Positions 33,441 through 41,571 of a stretch of 64,000 nt of DNA are shown here, in pieces (position 1 is the stretch's first letter; every line of letters starts with the position of its first letter). A program made the position numbers and the translations under genes. Under the pieces are notes generated by a model. That model did not search any database. It was given only the letters and a program-made list of their open reading frames with translations, and had not been told where the DNA came from. The DNA is from Mycobacterium adipatum (lineage in GTDB: Bacteria; Actinomycetota; Actinomycetes; Mycobacteriales; Mycobacteriaceae): positions 3,100,001 through 3,164,000 of the forward strand of contig NZ_CP015596.1 in the NCBI RefSeq assembly GCF_001644575.1. Direction: 5' to 3'.

Positions 33441-34322
33441 TTACGACGCGGCGGCCCGTCGTGAGCTCGAAGCCGCCACGATTCGCCGCAGTGGGCAGAA
33501 GTTCTTCCGGGTGCAGGCGTAGGTCATGGCCGCCGCGATGATGGTCAGCGCTGCCGCGGCCAAGCCCACGGCCAGGTGGATTTCCTGGGCCAAAATGACC
33601 GAGGACATGGCCAGGACGAACCAGCCGAAGGTTTTGCGGAGGGCGTCGGGGTTGATGATGGCGGTGAGTCGGGCGCCGAGGAGCGCACCCACGACGGCCG
33701 CGGCGGTCACCCCCAGTGCCACCGTCCAGTTGATCTGGACGCTGGACAGGTACCCGGCTAAGCCGGCGAACGACTTCATGGCGATCACGACCAGTGAGGT
33801 GCCGACGGCGATGGGCATGGGGAGTCCGCCGAGCAGGGCGAGGGCGGGCACGACGAGGAATCCGCCGCCGGCGCCGACGAGGCCGGTGACCAGGCCGACG
33901 ACCAGGCCTTCGGCGAGGATTTTGGGTACCGGGAGCCGGTGGTCGTTGCTGTCGGTGGCCTCGACGGTTTTGCGGCCGCGCAGCATGGCGATGGCGGTGG
34001 CGATCATCATGATGGCGAATCCGATGAGCAGGACCGTGCCGGGGATGAATTGGGCCAGCAGGCCCCCGGCGTAGGCGCCGGCCATGCCGGCGGCGCCGAA
34101 GATCAGGCCGGTGCGCCATTGCACGCGGCCGGCGCGGGCGTGGGAGATCGCGCCGATGGCGCTGGTGACGCCGACCACGAGAAGTGAGGTGGCGATGGCC
34201 GCCTTGGCGTCCATGCCGGCCACGTAGGCCAGCAGCGGGACGGTGAGGATGGAGCCGCCGCCGCCGAGCAGTCCGAGGGCGATGCCAACGAAGACGGCCA
34301 GCCCGATGGTGAGGGCAATCAT
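33441..34322 (-). CDS. TauE/SafE-family sulfite/sulfur-oxyanion exporter
   Basis: 293 residues, eight hydrophobic segments in two repeats. G-L-L-G-G-G-G-S-I-L-T-V-P-L-L opens the first half and V-G-A-G-G-G-F-L-V-V-P-A-L-A-L-L the second, the TSUP hallmark. The C-terminus is unusual: A-C-T-R-K-N-F-C-P-L-R-R and a basic tail. Staphylococcal cst operons carry a tauE homologue; export of sulfite or thiosulfate is inferred. It begins 5 bases after the rhodanese gene stop in the same direction. Confidence 0.88.
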   Translation of the reverse strand: MIALTIGLAVFVGIALGLLGGGGSILTVPLLAYVAGMDAKAAIATSLLVVGVTSAIGAISHARAGRVQWRTGLIFGAAGMAGAYAGGLLAQFIPGTVLLIGFAIMMIATAIAMLRGRKTVEATDSNDHRLPVPKILAEGLVVGLVTGLVGAGGGFLVVPALALLGGLPMPIAVGTSLVVIAMKSFAGLAGYLSSVQINWTVALGVTAAAVVGALLGARLTAIINPDALRKTFGWFVLAMSSVILAQEIHLAVGLAAAALTIIAAAMTYACTRKNFCPLRRIVAASSSRRAAAS

Positions 34323-34327
34323 GGTGC

Positions 34328-34924
34328 TCAGCTCACTTTCTGGGTGGTGGTGTTGGCGTCGAGGAGTTGGGCGACGACGCTTTGGGCGTCGCAGGTGGTG
34401 GTGGGGCGGTTGTAGGGGAGTTTGGCCAGCAGCATGCCCATGGCGCAGGTGTTGGAGACCGCGGCGAAGGTGAGTCCGCCGCCGATGCCGGCGGCCAGCC
34501 ATTTGAGCTTGGGGGCGGCGATGCTGCCCAGGACGGCGGTGAGCACGAGGGAGCCGGCGACGAGACGGACTTGGCGTTCCAGGTCCCAGCGCTGCGCGCC
34601 GCGGTTGACGGCGAAGCCGTTGGTTTCCCAGGCGGTGATGCCGCCGTCGAGGATGTGCACGTTGGTCAGTCCGGCGGTGCGCAGGGTTTCTTCAGCCTGG
34701 GCGGCGCGTTGGCCGGAGCGGCAGACCAGGACGACGTCCTGGTCGAGGTGGCCGATGATCTCGTCGCGGTGTTCGCGTAGCAGGTCCAGCGGGACGTTGT
34801 AGGCGCCGGCGATGTGGGCGGTCTCGAACTCTCCCGGGGTTCGGACGTCGAGGACCCGCGGCGGGGTCGCCGAACCCAGCAGTTGGTGCAGGTCGTGGGA
34901 ATCGATGGTGGCCGGGGTGGTCAT
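34328..34924 (-). CDS. Rhodanese-DUF2892 membrane protein
   Basis: 198 residues. The N-terminal rhodanese (about 5-105) has V-L-D-V-R-T-P-G-E-F and active-site Cys in V-L-V-C-R-S-G-Q-R-A near 79. The C-terminal DUF2892 part has two hydrophobic segments (V-A-G-S-L-V-L-T-A-V-L-G and G-I-G-G-G-L-T-F-A-A-V) and a further Cys in N-T-C-A-M-G-M-L-L. It likely carries sulfane sulfur at the membrane. ATG at 34924 has AAAGGA upstream. First gene of the leftward unit controlled by the operators at 34977-35083. Confidence 0.88.
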   Translation of the reverse strand: MTTPATIDSHDLHQLLGSATPPRVLDVRTPGEFETAHIAGAYNVPLDLLREHRDEIIGHLDQDVVLVCRSGQRAAQAEETLRTAGLTNVHILDGGITAWETNGFAVNRGAQRWDLERQVRLVAGSLVLTAVLGSIAAPKLKWLAAGIGGGLTFAAVSNTCAMGMLLAKLPYNRPTTTCDAQSVVAQLLDANTTTQKVS

Positions 34925-34976
34925 GGCGGGTCCTTTCGGTGGTGGGCTGGTGGTGACGAAAGGCCCTTGGCCTCGT

Positions 34977-34992
34977 ATACCGCCAGGGGTAT
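34977..34992. promoter_or_regulatory. CstR operator 1 of divergent region
   Basis: ATACCGCCAGGGGTAT, an imperfect 16-base inverted repeat of the ATACC(N6)GGTAT type used by CsoR/CstR repressors. It lies 53-68 bases upstream of the rhodanese start. Confidence 0.75.
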
Positions 34993-35005
34993 GTTTACCC
35001 GTGAG

Positions 35006-35034
35006 TCTAGATATACCCCTGCCGGTATTGTCAA
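35006..35034 (-). promoter_or_regulatory. Leftward promoter overlapping operator 2
   Basis: On the minus strand TTGACA (35034-35029) is a perfect -35; 17 bases on is TCTAGA (35011-35006), a modest -10. Operator 2 fills the spacer exactly, so bound CstR would block RNA polymerase. Confidence 0.55.
35013..35028. promoter_or_regulatory. CstR operator 2 of divergent region
   Basis: ATACCCCTGCCGGTAT, same 16-base pattern as operator 1, starting 36 bases to its right. It occupies the spacer of the leftward promoter. Confidence 0.75.
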
Positions 35035-35046
35035 GTGTGGAATGGC

Positions 35047-35062
35047 ATACCCCCCGGGGTAG
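35047..35062. promoter_or_regulatory. CstR operator 3 of divergent region
   Basis: ATACCCCCCGGGGTAG, strongly symmetric (CTACCCC/GGGGTAK core) with one arm ending in G instead of T. It lies just upstream of the rightward -35 hexamer. Confidence 0.75.
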
Positions 35063-35092
35063 TTGACATACCCATAGGGGTATCGCCAAGAT
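35063..35092 (+). promoter_or_regulatory. Rightward promoter overlapping operator 4
   Basis: TTGACA (35063-35068) is a perfect -35. CAAGAT 18 bases on (35087-35092) is the likely -10. Operator 4 lies in the spacer. This would drive the CstB-like and SQR genes. Confidence 0.55.
35068..35083. promoter_or_regulatory. CstR operator 4 of divergent region
   Basis: ATACCCATAGGGGTAT, a near-perfect 16-base inverted repeat, 21 bases right of operator 3 (two helical turns, so the same face). It is about 48 bases upstream of the CstB-like start. Confidence 0.8.
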
Positions 35093-35130
35093 GGTGGTAT
35101 CCGCTACCGAATAACGAAGGGGCTGTTGAG

Positions 35131-36510
35131 ATGAAGTTCATCCAGTACTACCTGGATTGCCTGTCGCATGCGTCGTATCTGATCGCTGATGAGTCGACCG
35201 GGCGTGCGGTGGTGGTCGATCCGCAGCGTGATGTCGCCGAGTATCTGGCCGATGCCAAGGAGCTCGGGGTGATCATCGAGTTGGTGATCGAGACGCACTT
35301 TCACGCCGATTTCCTGTCCGGGCATCTGGAGCTGGCCAAGGCCACCGGCGCGAAGATCGTGTATTCCTCGGTCGCGCAGACCGAGTTCGTGTCGATGGGG
35401 GTGGACGACGGGCAGCGCTACTCGCTGGGCGAGGTGATGTTGGAGTTCCGCCACACCCCGGGACACACCCCGGAGTCGTTGTCGGTCGTGGTCTATGAGC
35501 ATGCCGGCGATGAGGTGCCCTACGGGGTGCTGACCGGGGACGCGTTGTTCATCGGTGATGTGGGCCGCCCGGATCTGCTGGCCTCGATCGGGTTCACCCG
35601 CGAGGAGTTGGCCGACAAGCTCTATGACTCGTTGCACACCCAGTTGATGACGCTGCCCGATGCCACCCGGGTCTATCCCGCCCATGGTGCGGGGTCGGCG
35701 TGCGGGAAGAACCTGTCCACGGAGTTGTGGTCGACGATGGGGGAGCAGAAGGCCACCAACTATGCGTTGCGGGCCCCGGACAAGGAAACGTTCATGGCGT
35801 TGGTCACCGAAGGCCAGCCCCCGGCGCCGAGTTATTTCGTCTACGACGCGATCCTCAACCGCAAGGACCGTGAGTTGTTGGACGAGACGAAGATGCCGAC
35901 CGCGATGAGCTATGCGCAGGTGCGCGACGCCATGAGCAAGGGCGCGGTGCTCGTCGACGGGCGTGGGCCTGAGGAGTTCGCGTTGGGGCACCTGCGGGGT
36001 GCGGTCAATATCGGGTTGGAGGGCCGCTACGCCGAGTTCGCCGGGTCGGTCGTCGCCACCGATGCCGATATCGTGTTGTTCACCGAACCCGGCCAGGAAC
36101 TCGAAGCCAAGACACGGTTGGCGCGGATCGGGTTCGACCGGGTGATCGGCTATCTGGCGCGGCCGTTCGAGGTGATGTTCGACCACCAAGACCAGGTGCA
36201 GGTGGCGTCGCGGTTGACCGCTAAGGCCTTCGATGAGCGGGCCGCCCAGATCGCCGATCTGCAGGTCGTGGATGTGCGCAATCCCGGTGAGGTCGCCGCC
36301 GGGATGATCCCCGGCGCGGTCTCCATCCCGGTCGGTCAGCTGCCCGCCCGACTCGCTGAACTGGACCCCGCGCGCCCCACCGTCGTGTACTGCGCCGGCG
36401 GCTACCGATCCTCAGTCGCGGCCAGCCTGCTGCGGGCCCACGGCTTCACCGACGTCAGCGACATCCTGGGCGGCTACGGCGCCTGGGACGAAACACACCA
36501 AAACGCCTGA
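35131..36510 (+). CDS. cstB: CstB-like persulfide dioxygenase-rhodanese fusion (copy 2)
   Basis: 459 residues with the CstB plan: persulfide dioxygenase (1-250) with T-H-F-H-A-D-F near 64-70, H-T-P-G-H-T-P near 109, G-D-V-G-R-P-D-L near 147 and Y-P-A-H-G-A-G-S near 186; a pseudo-rhodanese (about 265-355) without Cys (I-V-L-F-T-E-P-G); and an active rhodanese (about 365-459) with Cys in V-V-Y-C-A-G-G-Y-R-S. It converts persulfides to sulfite and thiosulfate. Start ATG 35131 has GAAGGGG upstream. It is followed 24 bases later by the sulfide:quinone oxidoreductase, its expected partner. Confidence 0.9.
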   Translation: MKFIQYYLDCLSHASYLIADESTGRAVVVDPQRDVAEYLADAKELGVIIELVIETHFHADFLSGHLELAKATGAKIVYSSVAQTEFVSMGVDDGQRYSLGEVMLEFRHTPGHTPESLSVVVYEHAGDEVPYGVLTGDALFIGDVGRPDLLASIGFTREELADKLYDSLHTQLMTLPDATRVYPAHGAGSACGKNLSTELWSTMGEQKATNYALRAPDKETFMALVTEGQPPAPSYFVYDAILNRKDRELLDETKMPTAMSYAQVRDAMSKGAVLVDGRGPEEFALGHLRGAVNIGLEGRYAEFAGSVVATDADIVLFTEPGQELEAKTRLARIGFDRVIGYLARPFEVMFDHQDQVQVASRLTAKAFDERAAQIADLQVVDVRNPGEVAAGMIPGAVSIPVGQLPARLAELDPARPTVVYCAGGYRSSVAASLLRAHGFTDVSDILGGYGAWDETHQNA

Positions 36511-36534
36511 GCAGAAAGAAAGAACCGACACACC

Positions 36535-37731
36535 ATGACCACCACCAAGCATCACATCCTGATCATCGGCGGCGGCACCGCCGGCATCTCGGTCGCCGCT
36601 CGACTGCTGCGCAAGGGCCACACCGACGTCGCCGTCCTGGAACCCTCCAGCAAGCACTACTACCAGCCGCTGTGGACGCTCGTCGGCGGCGGCCAGGCAA
36701 AAGCGTCGACCACCGAACGGTCCGAGGACTCGGTGATGCCCAAGCAGGCGACCTGGATCAAGAACGCGGCCGCCGCCGTCGACCCGGACAACAACACGGT
36801 CACCTGTACCGACGGGGCGGTCTACGAGTACGACGTACTCGTCGTGTGCCCCGGTATCCAACTGGACTGGGACCGGACCGAGGGGTTGGCCGACGCGCTC
36901 GGCACGAACGGGGTGTCCTCGAACTACCGGTTCGACCTCGCCCCGCGTACCTGGGAGTTCATCCGCAATACGCGTTCGGGCAGTGCGGTGTTCATGATGC
37001 CCTCGGGGCCGATCAAATGCGCCGGCGCACCGCAGAAGATCGCCTACCTCGCCGCCGACCATTGGCGCAAGCAAGGGGTGCTCAAGGACATCGATGTGCA
37101 CCTCGTGGTGCCGACGCCACGGTTGTTCGGGATCCCGGCAATCGCCGACAACCTGGATGCGATCGCGGCCGACTACGGCATCACCGTGCATACCAATGCC
37201 GAGGTGACCTCCGTCGACGCGGCCTCCCGCAAGGTCGGAGTCTCCAGCGTGGGCGGCGGGTCCGACATCATGCTGCCTTACGACGTGTTGCACGCCGTGC
37301 CACGCCAGTCCGCGCCGGACTGGATCAAGTCCAGCCCGCTGTCCACCGGTGCGGCCGGCGGATACGTCGAGATCGACAAGCACACCATGCAGCATGTGCG
37401 CCATCGGAACGTGTTCAGTCTGGGCGATGCCGGGTCCTCACCGAACTCCAAGACCGGTGCCGCGATCCGCAAGCAGGCCCCGGTGGTCGTCGACAACATC
37501 GAGGCATATCTCCAGGGCCGGCCACTGAGCGCCCGCTACAACGGGTACGGTTCCTGCCCGATCGTCACCTCATCGCACTCGATGTTGCTCGCGGAGTTCG
37601 ACTACGACCTGAACCTGACGCCGTCCTTTCCCGTGCTGGACCCGACCAAGCCGCACCGCGGGTACTGGTACCTCAAGAAGTACGGTCTGCCGTTCATGTA
37701 CTGGAACCTGATGCTGAAGGGATTGGCCTGA
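36535..37731 (+). CDS. sqr: Sulfide:quinone oxidoreductase (SQOR type)
   Basis: 398 residues, FAD enzyme of the type II SQR (human SQOR-like) group. Dinucleotide fold I-I-G-G-G-T-A-G-I-S at 10-19. The two redox cysteines align with human Cys201 and Cys379: Cys162 (I-K-C-A-G-A-P-Q-K) and Cys341 (Y-G-S-C-P-I-V-T), spaced almost alike. A further FAD motif, F-S-L-G-D-A-G-S, is near 295. The amphipathic C-terminus (Y-W-Y-L-K-K-Y-G-L-P-F-M-Y-W-N) would touch the membrane. It oxidises sulfide, passes electrons to the quinone pool and hands sulfane sulfur to an acceptor thiol; CstB acts next. Confidence 0.93.
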   Translation: MTTTKHHILIIGGGTAGISVAARLLRKGHTDVAVLEPSSKHYYQPLWTLVGGGQAKASTTERSEDSVMPKQATWIKNAAAAVDPDNNTVTCTDGAVYEYDVLVVCPGIQLDWDRTEGLADALGTNGVSSNYRFDLAPRTWEFIRNTRSGSAVFMMPSGPIKCAGAPQKIAYLAADHWRKQGVLKDIDVHLVVPTPRLFGIPAIADNLDAIAADYGITVHTNAEVTSVDAASRKVGVSSVGGGSDIMLPYDVLHAVPRQSAPDWIKSSPLSTGAAGGYVEIDKHTMQHVRHRNVFSLGDAGSSPNSKTGAAIRKQAPVVVDNIEAYLQGRPLSARYNGYGSCPIVTSSHSMLLAEFDYDLNLTPSFPVLDPTKPHRGYWYLKKYGLPFMYWNLMLKGLA

Positions 37732-37776
37732 AGGAGGGCGGCGACGTGAACGCCGGGTGAATTCACACCGCCATAT

Positions 37777-37797
37777 CGCGCCGCTCGGCCCGGCGCG
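37777..37797 (+). terminator. Possible hairpin terminator after sqr
   Basis: CGCGCC and GGCGCG form a 6-base stem with a 9-base loop about 45 bases after the stop. No U-tract. The rest of the 260-base gap up to 37991 shows no gene. Confidence 0.35.
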
Positions 37798-37991
37798 TCG
37801 GGACGTTCGCCGACCCTACGTGACCTGGTAACGCTCGCTGTTTCCCTGCCGATAAGCGAGTACACAACACCAGAAGCTGTCATTTCCGCCGAGATGCCGG
37901 GATCGAGCGAGCAAACTAGGCTCGTCGCGACCCGCCGACCAGGTGCGGTCCGACGCGGAGTGCAGTCACGAGACAGGAGTTGGGGCCGAGG

Positions 37992-39218
37992 GTGAAGACG
38001 GTACTTGGACTGTCGGTGACGTCGGCCGGTGTCGGCTGGGTCCTGGTCGACGGCACGGCCGCCGGTGGGCGCCCGGTGGACGACGACGAATTTGTCGTCC
38101 GTGACCTCGATGAACTCGTCGCACGTTGTCTCGCGGCCGTCCGCGGTGCCCAGGCCATCGCCGCCAGCAGTGGGCGGCCGATCTCGGCGATCGGCGTCTG
38201 CTGGAGCGCGGACGTCGAGGACCAGGTGAGCGTGCTGCTGGCGAACCTGCGCGCCGCCGGCTTCGGCGATGTGCGCTCCGTCCGACAGGTCGTGCCGATG
38301 CCCCGCGGTGACAGCGAACATCCGGTGACCGAGCACCCCGAACGGTCCGGCCTGTGTGGGCTGCTGGCGGGCCTGCTCGGCGACCTCGATGGGGGCGACG
38401 AGGCCGACCCCGACGACGTCGCCGACCTCGTCCACCATGACGTCATCGCGGGCCCCGAGGCAGGGCAGAAGCCGGCTTACGGGGCGGCGCAGGCCGTGCT
38501 GACCAACGCCGCGCCGGCTGAGTCGGTCGGGTCGACTCGTGCGCGCCGCACATTCGCGCTGCCCACGCCGGGGGTCCCGGTGTGGGCGTCGCCCCTCGCC
38601 GGTGCGCGGGTGATGACGATGGCTGCCGCCGCCGCGGTGGCCGCGGTGATCGCCCTGGTGGCCGTCGGATCGCAGTTCATCGGTGGGACGGGAGCCGGGC
38701 AACCAGGCGAGGCGACCCTGGCCGGCCGGTCCGAGGCTGCCCAGGCTGGCGAGACCACCGCGGTGGTCTCGTCCGCACCGCCGGGCGTGCAACCGCTGGC
38801 AGCGAAACCCGAGCCGGCGCCGGTCGTGGAAGAAGAACCCGAGCTGAGCGAACCCCCGGTCCAGCTGGCGTTGCCGCAACCGGAGCCGGTGCAGCAGCCG
38901 TCCACCGCAGTCGAGCCTCCGGTCAGTGCCGTTGCGTTGGCGGTCCCGCAGCTGCCCGAGATCGCTCCCGAAGCGCCGGTACTGCCGGTCGCGGATCCGG
39001 TTGCCCCCGTCGCGGCGCCTGTGCCCGTCGATCAGGCCGTGCCCGTCGCCCCGGCGGAGGTGCTGCCGCCGGCGCCCCCTGCGCCGCCACCGCCGTTCTG
39101 GTTGTTGCCACCGTTCGCGCCCCCTCCACCTCCGCCGCCGGCTCCCGTGCCGGCCGAGCAACTACCGGCTCCCGCTCCCGCTCCCGCGGTCAACCCGGTG
39201 TTCGGCGCGCTGCCCTGA
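37992..39218 (+). CDS. Mycobacterial DUF7159-like Pro/Ala-rich membrane protein
   Basis: 408 residues from a GTG (V-K-T-V-L-G-L-S-V-T-S-A-G-V-G-W-V-L-V-D-G). The N-terminal 150 residues resemble the actinobacterial actin/ASKHA-like fold of mycobacterial membrane proteins (early V-L-G-L-S-V, later I-S-A-I-G-V-C-W-S). A single membrane helix lies at about 205-225 (M-A-A-A-A-A-V-A-A-V-I-A-L-V-A-V-G). The C-terminal 170 residues are Pro/Ala/Val/Glu-rich, with P-P-A-P-P-A-P-P-P-P near the end, probably spanning the cell wall. Function unknown. Confidence 0.75.
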   Translation: MKTVLGLSVTSAGVGWVLVDGTAAGGRPVDDDEFVVRDLDELVARCLAAVRGAQAIAASSGRPISAIGVCWSADVEDQVSVLLANLRAAGFGDVRSVRQVVPMPRGDSEHPVTEHPERSGLCGLLAGLLGDLDGGDEADPDDVADLVHHDVIAGPEAGQKPAYGAAQAVLTNAAPAESVGSTRARRTFALPTPGVPVWASPLAGARVMTMAAAAAVAAVIALVAVGSQFIGGTGAGQPGEATLAGRSEAAQAGETTAVVSSAPPGVQPLAAKPEPAPVVEEEPELSEPPVQLALPQPEPVQQPSTAVEPPVSAVALAVPQLPEIAPEAPVLPVADPVAPVAAPVPVDQAVPVAPAEVLPPAPPAPPPPFWLLPPFAPPPPPPPAPVPAEQLPAPAPAPAVNPVFGALP

Positions 39219-39225
39219 TCCGGGG

Positions 39226-40428
39226 TCAGATCCGGGCGGGCATGCTGTCCCAGCCGCGTACCACCGACGACGACGAGAACTCCGCCAGGTCGAGGTCGAC
39301 CTCCCAGTCGGGAAAACGATTCAGGATCTCGTCCAAGGCAATTCGGCCCTCGATGCGGGCGAGCGCGTTGCCCAGACAGTAGTGGGCCCCCACCCCGAAG
39401 CTGAGGTGCTGACGAGGGGGGCGGGTGATGTCGAATTCCTCGGAGTCGGCGCCGAATCGAGACTCGTCGCGGTTCGCGGCGCCGATGAGCAAGATGATCG
39501 CACTGCCCTGCGGGACGGTGGCGTCCTGGAATTCGGTATCGCGGGTGACATAACGCGCGGCCTGCAGCGCCGGCGGTTCGTACCGCAGGATCTCCTCGAT
39601 CGCGCCCGGAACCAGGGATCGGTCGGTGACCAGCTTGCGGCGCTGGTCGGGATGCTCGGACAGCAGCTTGCCCGCCCACCCGATCAGGCGCGTGGTGGTC
39701 TCCGATCCGGCGACGGCGACCACGGACATGAACAGCAGCAGTTCCTCGCGGCGCAGCTTGCGGACGGCGCCGGTCTCGTCGGTGAATTCGGCGTTGAGCA
39801 ACTCGGTGGTCAGATCGTCGGCCGGATGGGCGATCCGCCAGTCGACGAATTCGGCGAAGAACTCCCCGTCGGTGATGGGACCGTCCGGGTTGTCGGTCAT
39901 CTGGGCGCCGCGCTCGGTGCGCACGTGCTTCTCCCCGTCCGCGAGCACGCGATTCTGGTAATCCTCGGGGATGCCGAACAGCGCGCTCACCACGCGCAGC
40001 GGCATCACCGCCCCGAGATCCTTGACGAAGTCCAGCCGGTTCCCGCCGACCAGTGGGTCCAGGCATTGCGTCGTGAACGCGCGGACTTTGGGCTCCAGCG
40101 CGTTGATCTTGCGCGGCGTGAACGCGCGGGAGAGCAGATTGCGGTGGATGTCGTGGATCGGCGGGTCTTCGAAGATCAGTGTGCCCGCGGGGATGTCGAT
40201 ACCGGCCTTGATGATCTCCAGCACCGCGCCACGGGCTGAGCTGAACGTGGTGTGGTCCACCAGCGCTCGGTTGACGTCCTCGAACCGGCTGACGGCATAG
40301 AAGTCGTGCGCTTCGTTGTAGTAGAGCGGCGCTTCATGGCGCAGACGTTTGAACGTCGGATACGGGTTCGCGTTGAGGTCCGCATCCCATGGGTCGTAAT
40401 ACACCTTCTCGGTGGCGTTGGTGGTCAT
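39226..40428 (-). CDS. Cytochrome P450
   Basis: 400 residues, a typical bacterial P450. Heme-binding loop F-G-V-G-A-H-Y-C-L-G with the thiolate Cys351; ExxR in E-E-I-L-R-Y-E-P near 281; I-helix V-A-G-S-E-T-T near 240 (the usual acid-threonine pair is E-T). A monooxygenase needing a ferredoxin and reductase, none of which is encoded nearby. It is the last gene of the Rieske oxygenase operon, starting 1 base after the NTF2-like gene ends. Substrate unknown, presumably shared with the operon. Confidence 0.93.
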   Translation of the reverse strand: MTTNATEKVYYDPWDADLNANPYPTFKRLRHEAPLYYNEAHDFYAVSRFEDVNRALVDHTTFSSARGAVLEIIKAGIDIPAGTLIFEDPPIHDIHRNLLSRAFTPRKINALEPKVRAFTTQCLDPLVGGNRLDFVKDLGAVMPLRVVSALFGIPEDYQNRVLADGEKHVRTERGAQMTDNPDGPITDGEFFAEFVDWRIAHPADDLTTELLNAEFTDETGAVRKLRREELLLFMSVVAVAGSETTTRLIGWAGKLLSEHPDQRRKLVTDRSLVPGAIEEILRYEPPALQAARYVTRDTEFQDATVPQGSAIILLIGAANRDESRFGADSEEFDITRPPRQHLSFGVGAHYCLGNALARIEGRIALDEILNRFPDWEVDLDLAEFSSSSVVRGWDSMPARI

Positions 40429-40429
40429 C

Positions 40430-40954
40430 CTAGAAGCTCAATCCGTTCTTCTCGAAATGCGCTGCCAGCGCCTGCATGTAGGAATCCCCGTGAAACGGAC
40501 CGCGCGCCCCGATCGCGGCCTCCAGGAACGGCCCGTATTCCTCGTCGTTGACGTAGGTGGACCAGTGGGTGATCTGAGCGTCCTCGTTGGTGTCGACGAA
40601 ACTGATGGAGTAGAAGCCCATCACCTCGCCGTTGTGGATGTTGGTGCCCTGCCAGCGGTAGCGCATCACGAATCCGTTCTCGGCGGGCCAGACGCGAAAG
40701 TCAACCGGCTTCCAGTCCGGGAAGGTGATGCCGTACGCCTTGGCTTCGACGGTTGCCGCGGTATACCAATGGGTGGCAACGTCTTTGAGGACCAACTCCT
40801 GATCGGCGACGAAGTAGGGGGAGGTGTAGACCGCATCCTCGGTGAACTCCCATTCGTCATAACTCTCGCCCGCGGCGACCTTCTGCAACACGTACTTGTC
40901 GCGGTAGCTCTCGGCCATCCGGCGATGCTTGGCGATGCGGTCTTCCAGGTTCAC
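40430..40954 (-). CDS. NTF2-like (SnoaL-fold) protein of the Rieske operon
   Basis: 174 residues. The motifs W-E-F-T-E-D-A-V-Y-T-S-P-Y-F near the middle and the hydrophobic C-terminal strand pattern G-F-Y-S-I-S-F-V-D fit the SnoaL/NTF2 cone fold. Rieske oxygenase beta subunits have this same fold, so a structural or dehydratase/isomerase role are both possible. The GTG start at 40954 overlaps the preceding stop as GTGA. No clear catalytic residue set can be named. Confidence 0.75.
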   Translation of the reverse strand: MNLEDRIAKHRRMAESYRDKYVLQKVAAGESYDEWEFTEDAVYTSPYFVADQELVLKDVATHWYTAATVEAKAYGITFPDWKPVDFRVWPAENGFVMRYRWQGTNIHNGEVMGFYSISFVDTNEDAQITHWSTYVNDEEYGPFLEAAIGARGPFHGDSYMQALAAHFEKNGLSF

Positions 40955-41571
40955 TGCCCATGCTCCTCTGTCGTAATCGAGTCCGGCGGCAGCGCTGCGC
41001 TGCCCGGCTTTGCTTGTAACCCCCAGGTGCCGAAGGCCATCGCGGTCAGGGTGTAGGTACCGACGAGGAAGATGACCTCCATCGCGGCGTGTTCGCCGAG
41101 CGTCTCGACCAGGCGCTGCCACGTCGGCCACTGCGCCTTACCGTCGGCGATGATCTCGTCGATGGCATCGAGCACCAGCCGGTCGTGGCCGTCGAACCCG
41201 TTGTTGCCCTCGATCAGCGCGGTCACGTCGTCGTCAGTGATGCCGACCGCGGCACCCAGCCTGACGTGCTGGCCCCACTCGAAGGCCGACCGGTGCACCA
41301 GCGCGACCCGCAGGATGATCAGTTCGCGCAGCCGGCCCGGTAGTTCTCCGCGTTGCAGCAGGAAACCGTTGAACTGTAGGAACAATCGGGCCATGCCGGG
41401 ATGGCGGGCCAGCATCCCGATGATGTCGAAATTCAGCGGGTCATAAGGCTCGCCGGACCCGGCCCGGGGCACCTTGTCGGCAGGCAGACCGAGCAGCGCG
41501 CCGAACGCCGCGTACTCGGGGTCGCCCCATTGGTCGGCGGCCAGCGGCGTCATGCGCGGTGTGTCGGTCAC
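40951..41571 (-). CDS. Carboxymuconolactone decarboxylase-like (AhpD-fold) protein
   Basis: 206 residues, all-helical. G-R-L-R-E-L-I-I-L-R-V-A-L-V-H-R-S-A-F-E-W-G-Q-H at about 79-102 is the CMD core. The AhpD-type CxxC is absent (S-A-F-E-W instead), so thiol peroxidase chemistry is unlikely and a lyase or decarboxylase is more likely, as in related aromatic catabolic genes. A GTG start at 41571 overlaps the stop of the previous gene by 4 bases, and its own stop overlaps the next start the same way. Confidence 0.85.
   Translation of the reverse strand: MTDTPRMTPLAADQWGDPEYAAFGALLGLPADKVPRAGSGEPYDPLNFDIIGMLARHPGMARLFLQFNGFLLQRGELPGRLRELIILRVALVHRSAFEWGQHVRLGAAVGITDDDVTALIEGNNGFDGHDRLVLDAIDEIIADGKAQWPTWQRLVETLGEHAAMEVIFLVGTYTLTAMAFGTWGLQAKPGSAALPPDSITTEEHGQ

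Noticed and set aside
33441..35083. Copper-resistance locus (CsoR next to transporter-like genes)
   Set aside because: The regulator lacks the copper-binding His and there is no P-type ATPase or copper chaperone; the neighbours are all sulfur enzymes.
38477..39129. Collagen-like or PGRS-like meaning of the Pro/Ala-rich tail
   Set aside because: The repeats are simple P-A-P-P stretches of a cell-wall-spanning linker; no G-x-x pattern in the real frame.
37602..39161. A 519-codon minus-strand frame opposite sqr and the Pro-rich membrane gene
   Set aside because: Arg/Gly/His/Asp-rich antisense sequence crossing a gene boundary; no family match.
40951..41571. AhpD-type peroxidase assignment
   Set aside because: The CxxC of AhpD is replaced by S-A-F-E, so the thiol chemistry is missing.
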